Assembly: GCF_011386835.1 (NCBI RefSeq)
Contig: NC_088791.1
Coordinates: forward strand, 55,819,498 to 55,883,497
Direction of reading: 5' to 3'
Origin: Chrysemys picta bellii
Taxonomy: Eukaryota > Chordata > Testudines > Emydidae
Length of the DNA: 64,000 nt
Every line of letters begins with the position of its first letter. The first letter of the stretch is position 1. The translations under genes were made by a program, and so were the position numbers. The notes beneath the pieces were generated by a model. It ran no database searches. It saw only the letters and a program-made list of their open reading frames with translations, and had not been told where the DNA came from. Below, one piece after another: positions 1 to 11,206 of this stretch.

Positions 1-2702
1 CTACTTTGAATTTGTCTAGCTTCAACTTCCAGCCATTGGATCTTGATGTATCTTCTTCTGCTAAATTTGAGAACCATCTATTATCAAATTTCTGTTCCCC
101 ATGTAGATACTTAGACTATGATCAAGTCACCCCTTAATCTTCTTTTTGATAAACAAAATAGATTGACCACCTTGAGTCATTAGAAAATCCCACACGTAGG
201 AACTTAAAGTTAGCTCTTATTTGAAAATTTTAGTCTTCAGCTATTTATTTACAAATGCATATTAGTGCACATCGCTTCAGCACGTGAATGCTTTAAATAA
301 CCCTTAGGAAGACCATTTTTCTTTTGTAATAAAAGTATTAAAGCTTATTAACTTTTAATCCAAATTTGTTTTTTCCTTAATAATGCTCATACAGCACAGT
401 TTTTGTGCTAAACCTTATAAAGGCATTACACTTAAAATTGACTGGGATGTTGGGCTACATAGAATTACTTTTTTTATGCTGAATCAGCAAAAGGTAAAGG
501 AAGTTTAGACTTTCAGTTAGTCACTATTCTGTAAACTTTATCCTACCTATCATTCAGATATCACAGTAATTGGTGCATTAGAAATACCTAGATACGAAGA
601 CCTGTGGCCTCTTCTACAGTTGGAGCTACTTGGAACAGAATATTTCCTTTAAAGGAAAACTTCAATATAAATACAAAATATTTCAATTACAAAGGAGAAT
701 AAAGACTCAATTTTACTTCCTCTGAAGTCAATAGAAGTTTTTTTTTTCATTTCCTTTGTAACTCAAAATAAATTATGCTGTTTAATTTTATGATTGTATA
801 TATAAATTGTTGAATAAATTAAGTAGCTTTTGTGATGAAAATTTAAAATAGTTCTGTTTTGAAATTTTCATGAAATGTCTAGCACTGCTTTGTGTATCTT
901 TATCAGTCCAATTAAATCAATTTACTTCATAACATTCTCAACCATGAGTAGATTTTAATGATGATTCTTGGCATCTTTTTTTTTTTTTACTGATGATTCT
1001 TGACATTTTTTTTAATACATGTACAGCCAGTATATACACCACACTGATAAGCACTTTATAAATGCTGATAGGACTTTAGCTTGTGCAACAGAGAATTTTC
1101 AAGGACAAGAATACTACAATGTACAAGCAATTGTTATTTGAAAATGAGACATGAATCCACTAATTAAACTGGTGGAGGAAATAAAAAGATGACAAAATGT
1201 ATTTAATCATTAATTCTGTCAGTGACTATAGGAAAGATATTAGGGTAATGCTCCCTTCAAATTCAGTCCCTTTAAATGGCAAATTCTTTTTTGTCTCTGC
1301 CTCAGGCTGTAACTGTTTGCTTAAAGGAATAAAACAGTTGTGTGTATTGTATTCAGTGGTGCCATGTTGCAAGTGAACTTTCTATTTAATGATTTTGTAA
1401 AAATATAACCTACAACACTTCTCTTGCTTTTGATGTTGCATCTTTCTCATCCTGACTTCATTTTATTTTTTCCCCTCTTCTTCCCTATAGTAGATCATAG
1501 TGTGTTTTTATTGAGTTGTCTTAAGTGTCTCATCCTTTTTTCTGTTTTTTTTTCCTGCAGTATATTCACTACTTCCTCTCCTTTTCTCTTTCCTCTTTAT
1601 TTCCTTGTCTATATCGCACTTCCCTATTCTGTCTTATCCCTTCAGTTTATTTGTCTGCCTACTCATTCCTATCCAGTCACAGATGGTCTAAGATGTGGAA
1701 ATTTCACCAGATACCTAAAAGCTGTAGGATTAAACCTACTATCCAGAGTCAGGAATAGGGGCCCCATTATACAGGGACAAAGCCCAGGTGAAAAGGCAGT
1801 ATTCTCTATTACTTTCCTCTGTGAGTGGAAAGAAGAGGATATCGCCCCAACTGCTTGCAGGTTCAATTTTTCATAGTAGACTCTGTCTAGTGTGTGTCTG
1901 TATTTATCTCCCTCTGTTGCTGGGTGACAGAGGAAGCATTCTCTCAATTTCCCCACTCCATTTGCAGAGCCTCCTCACTCTTGTGAGAGTCGGTGGAAAG
2001 TGTGCCTGTTACTCGTTGTCTCTCCAAGTTTCCTCACTGATGTGATGGGCATCATATATGTGTGTACCTGCATTCTATCATTCATTCAACCTGGTTGCTC
2101 ACAGTGGGTTCCTCTTTCTCTATTCCTTTCTTGGCCTCTCTTTTTGAGGGCTGCTATGCTGTGGATAGCTTCTGCTCAAAGCATTCTTAAGCAGCAGCAG
2201 AATATTTATGATTATTCTTCCCACTTTTACTACTGCCCACAGTGTTTAGAGCAGTAGCAGTGAAAACTGATAAGACTACAGGCGAGTGGATTTTTTGATC
2301 ACTGCATCAAGCAAGTGGCATTAAATGCTTATTGCCAACTACACACCTTTGAGTGCCAGAAGTGGCTTAAATGATCAAGCAAAGGAAGGCCTTACACTCA
2401 ATTTGATGGCGTTTGTTTGTAATCCAATAACTTTGGAGTGCTACATCTGATCAATTCCAAAATTTCAGGGAATGGTTTAAGCATCAATGGCCAGAACCTT
2501 ATGGATTTTGGTGAAAATTGGAAAAATTGAAAGGTAGACATGGGGGACACATGGAGTCACTGGCATGAGAGGAGGGATGGGGTTGCAGGGAGTCCCTGAA
2601 ATAGCGGGAATAGGATGGTGGAACATAGGGAGCTTGTGGAGGGGAAGGGAGGAATGTAAGAGCCTCCGATGGGTGTAATGCACTCAGCCTATAGAAAGAA
2701 CA
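1..2702. other. Upstream non-coding sequence, no gene or repeat recognised
   Basis: AT-rich sequence with scattered stops in all frames. The small ORFs around 1424-2257 are low complexity (Phe/Leu/Ser/Cys from pyrimidine tracts) and show no known domain. A small local duplication is visible near 960-1010, where GATGATTCTTGRCAT plus a T-run occurs twice. This stretch may be the first PPHLN1 intron or the intergenic region. I cannot tell which, because the first exon was not identified. Confidence 0.5.
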
Positions 2703-2835
2703 AAGGCCTGGTCTACACTTGGGGGGGAGGGAATCGATCTAAGATACGCAACTTTAGCTACGAGAATAACGTAGCTGAAGTCGACGTATCTTAGATTAAT
2801 TTAAAATTACTTACTTCACCAAAAAGCGGTACCCC
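2703..2835. repeat. Partial inverted-repeat MITE-like element
   Basis: Begins GGCCTGGTCTACACT. It contains a near-palindrome around 2735-2793, with TCGATCTAAGATACG on one side and GTCGACGTATCTTAGA on the other, around TAGCTACG/CGTAGCTGA. This layout resembles a common chelonian miniature DNA transposon. The right half is missing and the sequence runs into a T-run. The family name is uncertain. Confidence 0.55.
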
Positions 2836-3352
2836 CAATTTTTTTTTTTTTTTTACAGTGTTCCTGGGCTGGGCTGCCGGCGGCGTGCTGACATGTGCAG
2901 CTCAGACTCCCTCTCCCAGCGCAGTGGCCGCTCCATGCAATTATTGTCATTGCCAGCGGGGGCGGCGTGCTCAGGGAGGGGGCGTAGCAGAGGTGAGCTG
3001 GGGTGGGGAGCCCTGCGGCAACTCCTCCCCTCCATAAGGTACCCCCCCACGGCAGCTCCCCACCCCAGCTCATCTCTGCTACGCCCCCTCCCCGAGCGCG
3101 TGGTCGCTGCTCCACTTCTCCCGCCTCCCAGGCTTGCAGTGCCAGTCAGCTGTTTGGTGCCGCAAGCCTGGGAGGGGAGGAGAATTAGAGTGGGGGCGGC
3201 GTGCTCAGGGGAGGAGGCGGAGCAGAGGTGAGCTGGGGTGGGGAGCTGCCTCACGGCTCCCCGGGGGGCGGGGAGCTGCCGCAGGGCTGTGGGGGGAGGG
3301 CGCAAGGTGGAAGTTTCGCCTAGGGCGCGAAACTTCCTTGCACCGGCCCTGG
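2836..3352 (-). repeat. GC-rich interspersed repeat with internal inverted repeats
   Basis: A GC-rich block bounded by a T-run (2838-2856) on the left and CTTGCACCGGCCCTG on the right. It holds repeated copies of the motif GCAGAGGTGAGCTGGGGTGG, forward near 2989 and 3222 and inverted near 3060-3090. The right edge (CCTAGGGCGCGAAACTTCC) resembles a repeat I recall from turtle genomes. If the T-run is a reverse-complemented poly(A) tail, the element lies on the minus strand. Its composition could mislead a CpG-island caller. Confidence 0.5.
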
Positions 3353-3740
3353 ATGAGGGTGCTAAGCACCTTACAAAATTTGACGCTTAATATGAAAAGT
3401 TTAGAGAGAGGATGACAAAGGGCCTATCCAGTTCAGTTACAACCAAATCAGAATAGACCTAGTTACAACACAGTTCTATTTAGCAGAGTAGACAGGCTCT
3501 TAACTAAGTTCTGTAACTGGGCCAAATTTTTGGATGTGTCCTGATTATGGAACTTGGTTAAAATTCCATCTATGTTTTAAAATGGAACCAAGTTGTAAAT
3601 AGGTCCCCTGACTCATTTGTAATTCTAATGTAGACTGGCTCAAATGGTGGAAACTATAATTGTGTACAAATACTTCATACAGCTGGGGAAAGTGCTATCT
3701 CCTAGGGAGTTAGTTTAAAATTATCAAAAGGAAAATTTAT

Positions 3741-4077
3741 GTTGGGTTCTCAAACTTCATTGCACTGCGACCGCTTCTGACAACAAAGATTTCTACATAA
3801 CCCCGAGAAAGGGGATCGAAGCCTGAGCCCAAGCCTGAGGGCTTCAGCCCCAGATGTGGGGGGGCTGTATCCTGAGCCCCGCCATCCAGGGCTCAAGCCG
3901 AAGCCTGAGCCCCGGGCAGTGGGCCTTTGGCTTCAGTCCCGGGCACTGGGGCTCAGGCTTCGGCTTCAGCCCTGGATGGTTGGGCTCAGGCTTCAGTCCT
4001 GGGCCTGAACAAGTCTAATGCCAGCCCTGATGAGCCCATTAAAATGGGGTCGGGACCCCAAAGGTTGAGATCCGCTG
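3741..4077. repeat. hAT-type non-autonomous DNA transposon
   Basis: The left end (GGGTTCTCAAACTTC) and right end (AAGGTTGAGATCCGCTG) are imperfect inverted repeats of the kind seen in hAT/Charlie elements. The core (about 3810-4010) is built from alternating AGCCTGAGCCC and GGGCTCAGGCTTC motifs, so it can fold on itself. No clear 8-bp target duplication could be read. Confidence 0.65.
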
Positions 4078-4272
4078 TTGGACTAATGGTTTCTTAAGCT
4101 GTGTCTCATGAGCCACTGGTAGTCTGGAGTGCTGGTTGGTCACATGTTGCTGGTTCCTATTTCTGTCTTTCTAATCAGATTAAAACAGCCAAAATGCTAT
4201 AATATTGCAGATAGGTCAAGTGACTAGAATAATTGGCTGTGGAAGGTTGAGACATTGAAATTAGATATTTTT

Positions 4273-4525
4273 GGCCTGGTCCCCGCTAAGCCCCCACTTC
4301 AGACTAAGGTAATTCGAAGTACCTTAGTCCGAACTTATCGCGGGTCCAGACGCGGCAGGGAGGCTCCCCCGTCGATGCCGCGTACTCCTCTCGCCGAGCT
4401 GGAGTACCGGCGTCGACGGCGAGCACTTCCGGGATCGATTTATCGCATCTAAACCAGACGCGATAAATCGATCCCAGAACATCGATTGCCTGCCGCCGGA
4501 CCCTCCAGTAAGTGTAGACGTACCC
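4273..4525. repeat. MITE-like DNA element with palindromic core
   Basis: Starts GGCCTGGTCCCCGCTAAG and ends AGTGTAGACGTACCC. The inner segments GATCGATTTATCGCATCTA and AGACGCGATAAATCGATCC (4432-4475) form a strong inverted repeat. CpG-rich patches suggest a fairly young copy. The short ORF here (4255-4452) is not a gene. Confidence 0.6.
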
Positions 4526-4784
4526 TTTGAGTTGACTGGCTACATCTCATATTGGTGTAGGATAGTGGACCGTTCTGCACTGGATCTCTTCTAGCCCATC
4601 ATTTTAGGATTTGGATTTTTAAAAAAATGGATTAATTTTCTTAGTGAAAACTAATAGTGAGAAAGCAAAAGTATTGTATTTTAAATGTGTAGGTTGGTGA
4701 TTTTTTTTGTTTTTTTTGTTCTGTTTTGTATTTTGGTGGTTTTTTTTGTTTTTTGCTAATGTATTTTTGTTTTTAATTTCTTAG

Positions 4785-4834
4785 GAACTAATTGAATGGG
4801 ACTTCAAATACTGGTTGATAAAATAGACCCAAAA
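4785..4834 (+). CDS. PPHLN1: PPHLN1 5' exon; last base is the A of the start codon
   Basis: This 50-nt exon is flanked by a good acceptor (T-rich tract ending TTTCTTAG at 4784) and a perfect donor (AAAA|GTAAGT). The frame before the final A has a stop, so the exon is 5' untranslated except for base 4834. That A joins TG at 7175-7176 to make an ATG, which opens MAYRRDEM, the N-terminus I recall for mammalian periphilin-1. The exon sequence alone is not recognisable as coding. The call rests on the splice signals and the perfect phase match. Upstream 5' UTR exons were not found. Confidence 0.75.
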
Positions 4835-7174
4835 GTAAGTGGTACAGATACGAAGTTTTTGTTTGTGCTCTTTTGCAAAATATATATAGCTAAACTAGTA
4901 CTACTTGTGGTAACAGTTAAGAAATAGTGCAATAAATAAGCTTACCAGATTTTTGTGGTTACTCTTTTTTAAAAATCCTGAGTACAGTTGCTTTCTGGTT
5001 TTGTTTTTGTTTGGTGTTTTTCCTAGTATGAGGTTACACCAGAAAGTTTCATAGGTCCTCACCTTCCAATTGTTGGTGGGTTTGTCTCTTTTTGGCATGT
5101 CCTGCTCCTTACTTTCTTTATCAAAGACTTTCCTCATTAAAGACTTTGTACAGGATCTATACTGTGGGAATCATAGGTCTCCTATGGCTGTTCCTTTCCT
5201 CCCCCTCCCCCCCTCCCCCATTGGACCATTCAGTTTTAATAGTTGGAACTATCATTACCCAAGAGGAAAAGAATTTAAATGTAATTTCAGCAAACTCTTA
5301 TTTAATTTATGTGTCTTTCTTTTGTATTTCTATATCCATCCCAAAATACATTGCAGATTGGGGTTTTCCGTTTTTGTCATTTTTTGCCACTTCCTACTGG
5401 ATCTCTTAAATTTGGTGAATTATGTTACACGCTGGATGGTGAGGTTTTCTTATTATAGTAATGGTTGTACTCCAACCTGGATACACTTTATACAGATTAT
5501 TTAAGAATAGAAATTTTAATTAATTTAATTCCAAGAAAAAGAGATTTTGCATTCTGTCAGAGACCACAATTTTTAAAAACACCTTAAACATGCTGAGTTT
5601 CACAGCTCTCTTCTGAGTTCTGTATCATGCTTTTGTAATTTTACAGATGGCTAAACTGATCCATAGAAAGGCTAAGTGGAAATTGAAATGTAATATTTTG
5701 GAATTGTTCAACCTTATTAGAAAGTGGAGTGAAATACTTTTTTTTTTGCATTTCCTGGCTGTGATTTTAACTGTGCAATATTAATGTTGCAGTAACATTT
5801 GTGTGCAGGGTTGGTGGGGAAGGCTTTTGTACAAGTGGAGATTGTAAGCTGTGTATAGTGGACTGGTGCTGCTTAGGGTTCCTAGGTGTCCCGTCTTCGA
5901 AAGTATGGTTGAACAGGGAAACTGGCAGTGTCCGGTCAGATGTACTGACTGGATACTAAAAGTCTGGTTACCACGGGAGTGACAGCCTGTTGCCAGGGCC
6001 TGAAGTGCAGCTGCTGCGTCAGCACATATGCACTAGTTCGGGCTGCAGGCAGTCCCTCTGAGGAGCGCAGTTTCCAGGGCTGCGGTGGAAGACAGAGAGC
6101 TGGGACCTATGGCGAGTGGTGTAAGGACTCTCAGTGGGCATGGAACATTCCCCAGGAAGGAAGGTATGCAAGCTGCCCTGCCAGATGCCGCTTCCCCTGA
6201 CTACGCTCTCAGGCAGCTCTGGGGTGGGGAGGGCTCAAGCAGGTGGGGAAGGGGGCTGCTGGGCAGGCAGCACAGAGGGAGGCATGGGGCTGCCTGGCTG
6301 CTCCTGTGCAGCCACAGCGCTCTTCTGATCTTCACTTCCAGGCGGATTGCTGCAGCTGGGGTTTGCAAGTCCCTGGGGGCTGCTCACACTGGAGTTGACG
6401 GGGAGAGCAGTGAGCGACAGGAGGAGTGGGGGGAAGAGGAGCAAGCAGGGGATGGGGTCTTGTGTGAAGAGGTGGAGCAGTGGGCGAGGCCTCATGAAGA
6501 GGTGGAGCTGTGGGCAGAGCCTCGGGGCAAGAGGTGGGGCAGAAGGTCCGGTTTTCAGACATTAGAAAGTTGGCCACCCTAGCGCTGCTATCCTGTGCAT
6601 CATATGAATAAGCCCTATAATTTAATTGAATCAACATGTACTCACTTTCCTAATTATTGCTACACATGCAATAGGGCTTTTTTGAACTGCACAATGCACA
6701 ACTTTATAAAAGTCAAACCAAGATTTTTTTCAGCCTAGCAAAGGCCTTAGTCTCAGCAAAGACTGTTTTCGTTCCAAATTACAACATTCACAGTTCAGGT
6801 ATGGAGAAAGTAAATGGTTGTCAGAATAGTAAATAATTGGGTTTTTAACAGGCTGGTATATCAAACTTTTATGAAAATATTCATATTTACCAAGTTTTCA
6901 AAATAGTCTCGTATTTTGGAGGCTTAGAGCAATGATGTCATCAGATTTCCAGTCTAATACTTTTTTATGAAACAATAGACAATACTCCTTTTCAGTTTTT
7001 TAGCTGGACAGTGTCCAGTGTTCATTAAGCCCTTTCAAAAAGAATGTAGTGCTTTTTCTTTCTGTGCATAATATGTTATATTAGGACAAATAGGAGACTT
7101 CTTATTTTGATACTTCTTGCTTCTTACCTGTGCATAACACGTATATTTTTGTCTGCTTGAATTTTTATCTTTAG
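4835..7174 (+). other. PPHLN1: PPHLN1 intron (2340 nt)
   Basis: Phase-1 intron inside the start codon: donor GTAAGT, acceptor TTTTATCTTTAG. It contains one inverted-repeat element at 5875-6580. The rest is AT-rich with no gene signal. The Phe-rich ORFs at 5070-5504 are translations of T-rich intron sequence. Confidence 0.8.
5875..6580. repeat. Interspersed element with AGGGTT/GGCCACCCT terminal inverted repeats
   Basis: The left end AGGGTTCCTAGGTGTCCCGTCTTCG faces the right end CCGGTTTTCAGACATTAG...GGCCACCCT as an imperfect inverted repeat. Near the right end are tandem GAAGAGGTGGAGC-type units (6469-6535). A related copy in the opposite orientation lies at 35433-35672. This looks like a chelonian DNA-transposon family. 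Class unknown. Confidence 0.55.
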
Positions 7175-7266
7175 TGGCATATAGAAGAGATGAAATGTGG
7201 TCTGAAGGACGATATGAGTATGAAAGACTTCCAAGAGAACGACTCCCACCAAGAATTCATTCTGAC
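7175..7266 (+). CDS. PPHLN1: PPHLN1 exon, codons 1-31
   Basis: 92-nt exon with acceptor TTATCTTTAG and donor GAC|GTAAGT. The frame starts with TG (completing the ATG) and reads MAYRRDEMWSEGRYEYERLP, then RERLPPRIHSD. This is very close to mammalian periphilin-1, which has IP and AP where this has LP and LP. A second in-frame ATG at codon 8 (7195) could give a shorter N-terminus if the upstream exon is skipped. The exon ends in phase 0. It encodes part of the charged, disordered N-terminal region. Confidence 0.95.
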
Positions 7267-10200
7267 GTAAGTATATGCTATATTGTTTAAATATCGGGCT
7301 TGTACTTTTTAAAAAAAAATAGTACTTATTAAAGCCTGAATCTTTTCATTAATTTTTTTTCTTATCATTTAATTCCATTTTCAGAGATCATATTGTGGAC
7401 TAACATTTAAGATACTGATCCTGCAAATGGATCTGCTTGGGCAGACCTTGTGAATTTGTGAGTCCCTTGAAGTTAACTGGACTCCACATGGATGATAGAG
7501 TCTGCCAACATGGCTCTTTGTATAGAATCAGGGTGATATGCCCTGGGAAGCATTTCAAGTAGATAATCTGCTGGTTTTATTGAGGCTATACAATTTGCTG
7601 GAAATAATTGTTTTTTTTGTTTGTTTGGTTGGTTGGTTGGGGTTTTTTTGCTTTCTCTATCAAATTTTAAAACTGGACTGAGGTGCTGAGATTGTGAACT
7701 CAAGGGCTTATGTAGAGCAGTAAGAAACAATGCTCTTGCTGGATGCAAAGATTTAAGCAAAAGTTTAAACATTAAGTATTGAAAATACAAATTAGCAGCA
7801 GCTGCCTATTAGATACTTATTGGGACATTAATTACAAAGGAAACAGTATAGTTAATGACATGTAGTCTGTTTGCAAAACTCATTTTGTTCTCAGTTCTAA
7901 AATTAGAATTTCAGCTACCTATTTTAGGTCTCTAAAAGTAAACACAAACATTTACAAAACTCTACAAAAAAGAACAAAGTAGGTAAACTATTTTCTTCTA
8001 TATCTGAATATCTGGAGAAGAGAGAAATCAAAATCACTCTTAAATTTAGGTTTTGAGCTGTTGCAGTTAAATAGAATTTAAAGAACATTTTCTAAATTAT
8101 TCTGATTACAGGGTACACAGTATGTATTTGGCAACATAAAACCTCAGGTATCAGTCTCTGCTGTCTACTTTATGTCCTCCCCCCTTCTTAGTGAATCTTG
8201 GAGATTTAGTGGTTGTTCAGTTTACTTGGGCTACCTTTTATCTTATTTCACCCTCCCATCACATATTCTCAGCCTGCACTTTTTGTAACTTACTGGTATT
8301 GGTAACTAGTGTCACAAGGTGTATATGACTCTCTCTTTCTGTTGATCAGTGTATTGGTGTTTTGGCTGTTGTGTGATGTTTTAACTCTCTTTACAGGAGT
8401 CAGCAAAATTTCTCCATTTTCAACAAACTGGAAACCAGATAAGTTTGAACAGGGTATTTAGTCAGATACTCAGTTGCTCCTCAAGTAGTCTTATCAGCAA
8501 TAGAACAAAAGGAAAGGCAGATGGACTTTTACAGATATTAGATTTTTTTTTAAACAAAGTAACATTTGATTTGTCTAACAATTTGCTAACTTAATGTAAC
8601 CAATACAGCAATAAATTTTATTAGTCCTTCAAACTCTCTAGGAAACAAGTATAGCATACACATTATGGAGGTTTATGCTTAAGGTTAGTTATAAAGGAAA
8701 AATCTCTGAGCATTGAAGTGGTATAATAATATTATCATACAAGAGAGACTGAACCAAGTACCCCAACTGTAGGTTTATATTCCAAATAACATCAAAATAG
8801 AATGGCATGACCAGTAGAGTCTACTGATATACCTCCCAAAAAAATTAATGGCAAAACTTTGGTTTGTCAATCTCAATTTATTATACTATGAAGCTAGGAT
8901 GTGTGGCTTCTTCTGGTTGCTCTGTTGCTTTGAGGTAGCTACTGAAAGGCAATTTCCTTCATCACCACTGAGTGTCACATCCAGACTTGCAAAATTCTAC
9001 TTGCTCAGGGCAAGGAGTATTTTTTAATTTTGTTTTTGGATGGTCATGCAAAATATCATTAGTACATTCATAATGATCAGTCTTCATGGCAGACGATAAG
9101 GAGATAAAATATTCCAGCCCAGGAATAATATTCATGTCAATTTTTAATGACTGGCATATCTCTTTGTGGCTTGTCTCTACTATTCCAGAGAACAGGAGCC
9201 TTAAGCTTGGTCCTGAAACTGAACGTAACATATCAAAATAAAGTCTATTGTAGAATGAGATCTCAGATGTTGGCAAATGATAAAATGCCAGACAGTAGGA
9301 TTTTGCAGGGTTGCCCATACTCTGCACAATATTGTTCACACCTTTACAATATTCTTACTGTTGGAACACTTTAAAATAGTGTTTTCTATATGTCATTGGT
9401 ACGGTTTTGTGATTTAATCTTTTGGGTGGAGTGGGAGAGTGAATACTTCTACATAGCTTCAGACCATATGTTCTTTCAGGGCCACCAAATCATAAGCCTA
9501 ATGTATATGTTAGGAATGGTATTTCACGAGATAGTTTGCCTTCAATGGTTCATCAAGCCCTGTGATATTTTGTATATGTGTGGCCTCTACATTGTATCTA
9601 GTCTATGGAGTGAGATTTAATTTTTTTTCATTAGGTGTCTGTAACTGATCTTTAGTAAACTTGCTGGGCCGTCAGCAAGTTTATTTATAATATATTAACA
9701 GTCTATGACCCTAATATACCTCTTCCTGCTGAAAGTTTCAAAGCATTAGATTGTGACTACAACTTGAAAAAGGAAGGAGCGGCATGTGGGGCCTCGGAAG
9801 AAGCCGAGCGGTGGGCGGGACCTCGGAAAGAGGTTGAGTGGGGGTGAGGGGGTGGGGCCCACAAAAGATTAATCTGGCCCTGTGGGTGCTAAAAACCCCC
9901 TATTTTTTCCCCACGGAGTCAGTACCTATGGGTAGCAGGGCCGGGAAGTACAAGACACACTGTCCAGAGCAGGGTGGAGCCCAGTTGTTTGGGCAGCTTC
10001 CTGTTCCTACTTCTGGCTTAAGTAGGGCCAGTCAACCACTCTGGGACTCTGCCAATCGGCACACAAGGGCGGAGCCTCACACTGGGACTGGGCTTCATGG
10101 GTTTCAGGCAAGCTATTGCCAGCAGGCTGCTGGGTGGAAGAGTGGAGTGTGGCTGCTCTCATAGACCTTGCGGGCCTGGATTCAAGATCCATACATCATG

Positions 10201-11035
10201 ACACAAACAAACAAAAAATACTTGTTTAACCTAAGGGGAACAAAGTGGTCCAGCCAGTCTAAACCACACTTGGGGGGTGGACATCTCTTGAATTGATAAC
10301 TGGTATATTAAGTTTTATTCTGAAGGAATTGTAATGGAAGAATTATACGTTCCAACAAAACAGAGATAAGACACTGTTCACTTTAAATCCATTGTCAGTG
10401 TTGCAACTTATTTAGAAAAAATAAAACAAAAATGCAAGCATTAAAACACTCATTTGAATGCATCCTCTGGTGATCTACTGCATTGTGTCAGAATTGTATT
10501 ACTTCTCTATTCAGATTGATCTCTTTTGAGCAAGCACTACCTCCTCTATGTTCTGTATTTTGAGTACACTATTGGCATTCAAATACTAAATTACATTTAT
10601 CGACAGGCCCTTATTTGTGAGGCATTGCAGAAGACAATTTTCTTTATTGCTGTCATTTCTGAAATTGGTGTCAAAGCATATAAGAAATATAAACTGGAGT
10701 AATTTTTTAAAAAAATTGAGACCTTATTTTTAGGGTTTTAAGACTACTCACAGATAACTTTTTGTGACATTTCCCTATAAACACAAGATGACTGGGATGC
10801 TACATCAGATTAGACACCATATACATGTAATGTGTTATCCATCATCAGACTTACTTGCTGCTTTTCTTTCATGTTTTCTCCACACTTAAGTATGTAGCCT
10901 TTTTAAGAATGTTGCCATTCAATATTTTTTGGAATAACCACATTCATGCGCTCCCACCCCTCCCCCTTTTTTTTAACTTTTGTGTTTTACTACTGGAAGT
11001 CTGTTGTGAAAATTATATTTCTTTTGTATTTTTAG
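7267..11035 (+). other. PPHLN1: PPHLN1 intron (3769 nt)
   Basis: Phase-0 intron with donor GTAAGT and a T-rich acceptor ending TTTTTAG. It contains a GC-rich repeat at about 9776-10160. Nothing else is recognisable. The ORFs of 60-125 codons at 7473-9620 have no domain and no splice context. Confidence 0.8.
9776..10160. repeat. GC-rich composite interspersed repeat
   Basis: A compositional island in AT-rich intron, with CCTCGGAAGAAGCCGAGCGG and GGGCGGGACCTCGG units followed by CACGGAGTCAGTACCTATGG. It resembles fragments I recall as repetitive in turtles and shares the GAGGNNGAG/GGGCGGGGCC style of the element at 5875-6580. Boundaries are approximate. Confidence 0.4.
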
Positions 11036-11206
11036 GATGACTACCATAGAGTAGTTAATGTTGCACCCAAGAAACCACCACTACTAGATAGACCTGCAGA
11101 AGGAAGTTACAGTAGATATGATGATTATAGTCATGTTGACTACAGAGACTATGAGGAGGGCCGCAGTTTTGCCCATGAACGAAGAAGTGGCCCACCACAT
11201 AGAGGG
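11036..11206 (+). CDS. PPHLN1: PPHLN1 exon, codons 32-88 (cassette-type, phase 0/0)
   Basis: 171-nt exon with acceptor TATTTTTAG and donor GGG|GTACGT, 57 codons exactly. It reads DDYHRVVNVAPKKPPLLDRP, then AEGSYSRYDDYSHVDYRDYE and EGRSFAHERRSGPPHRG. The mammalian counterpart (VNIVPKKPPLLDRP, SHVDYRDYDEGRSF) is nearly the same. Both ends are phase 0, so skipping it would keep the frame. The human protein has isoforms with and without this segment, as I recall. It lies in the disordered, Arg/Tyr-rich part implicated in self-association and RNA binding. Confidence 0.95.

Noticed and set aside
1424..2257. Chain of ORFs of 77-150 codons
   Set aside because: Low-complexity translations of pyrimidine-rich sequence, overlapping on both strands, with no domain.
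2860..3345. CpG-island-like GC-rich block that could be the PPHLN1 promoter
   Set aside because: It is made of repeated GCAGAGGTGAGCTGGGG units in both directions, is framed by a T-run and a known-looking repeat edge, and is followed by other transposons. It is best explained as an interspersed repeat.
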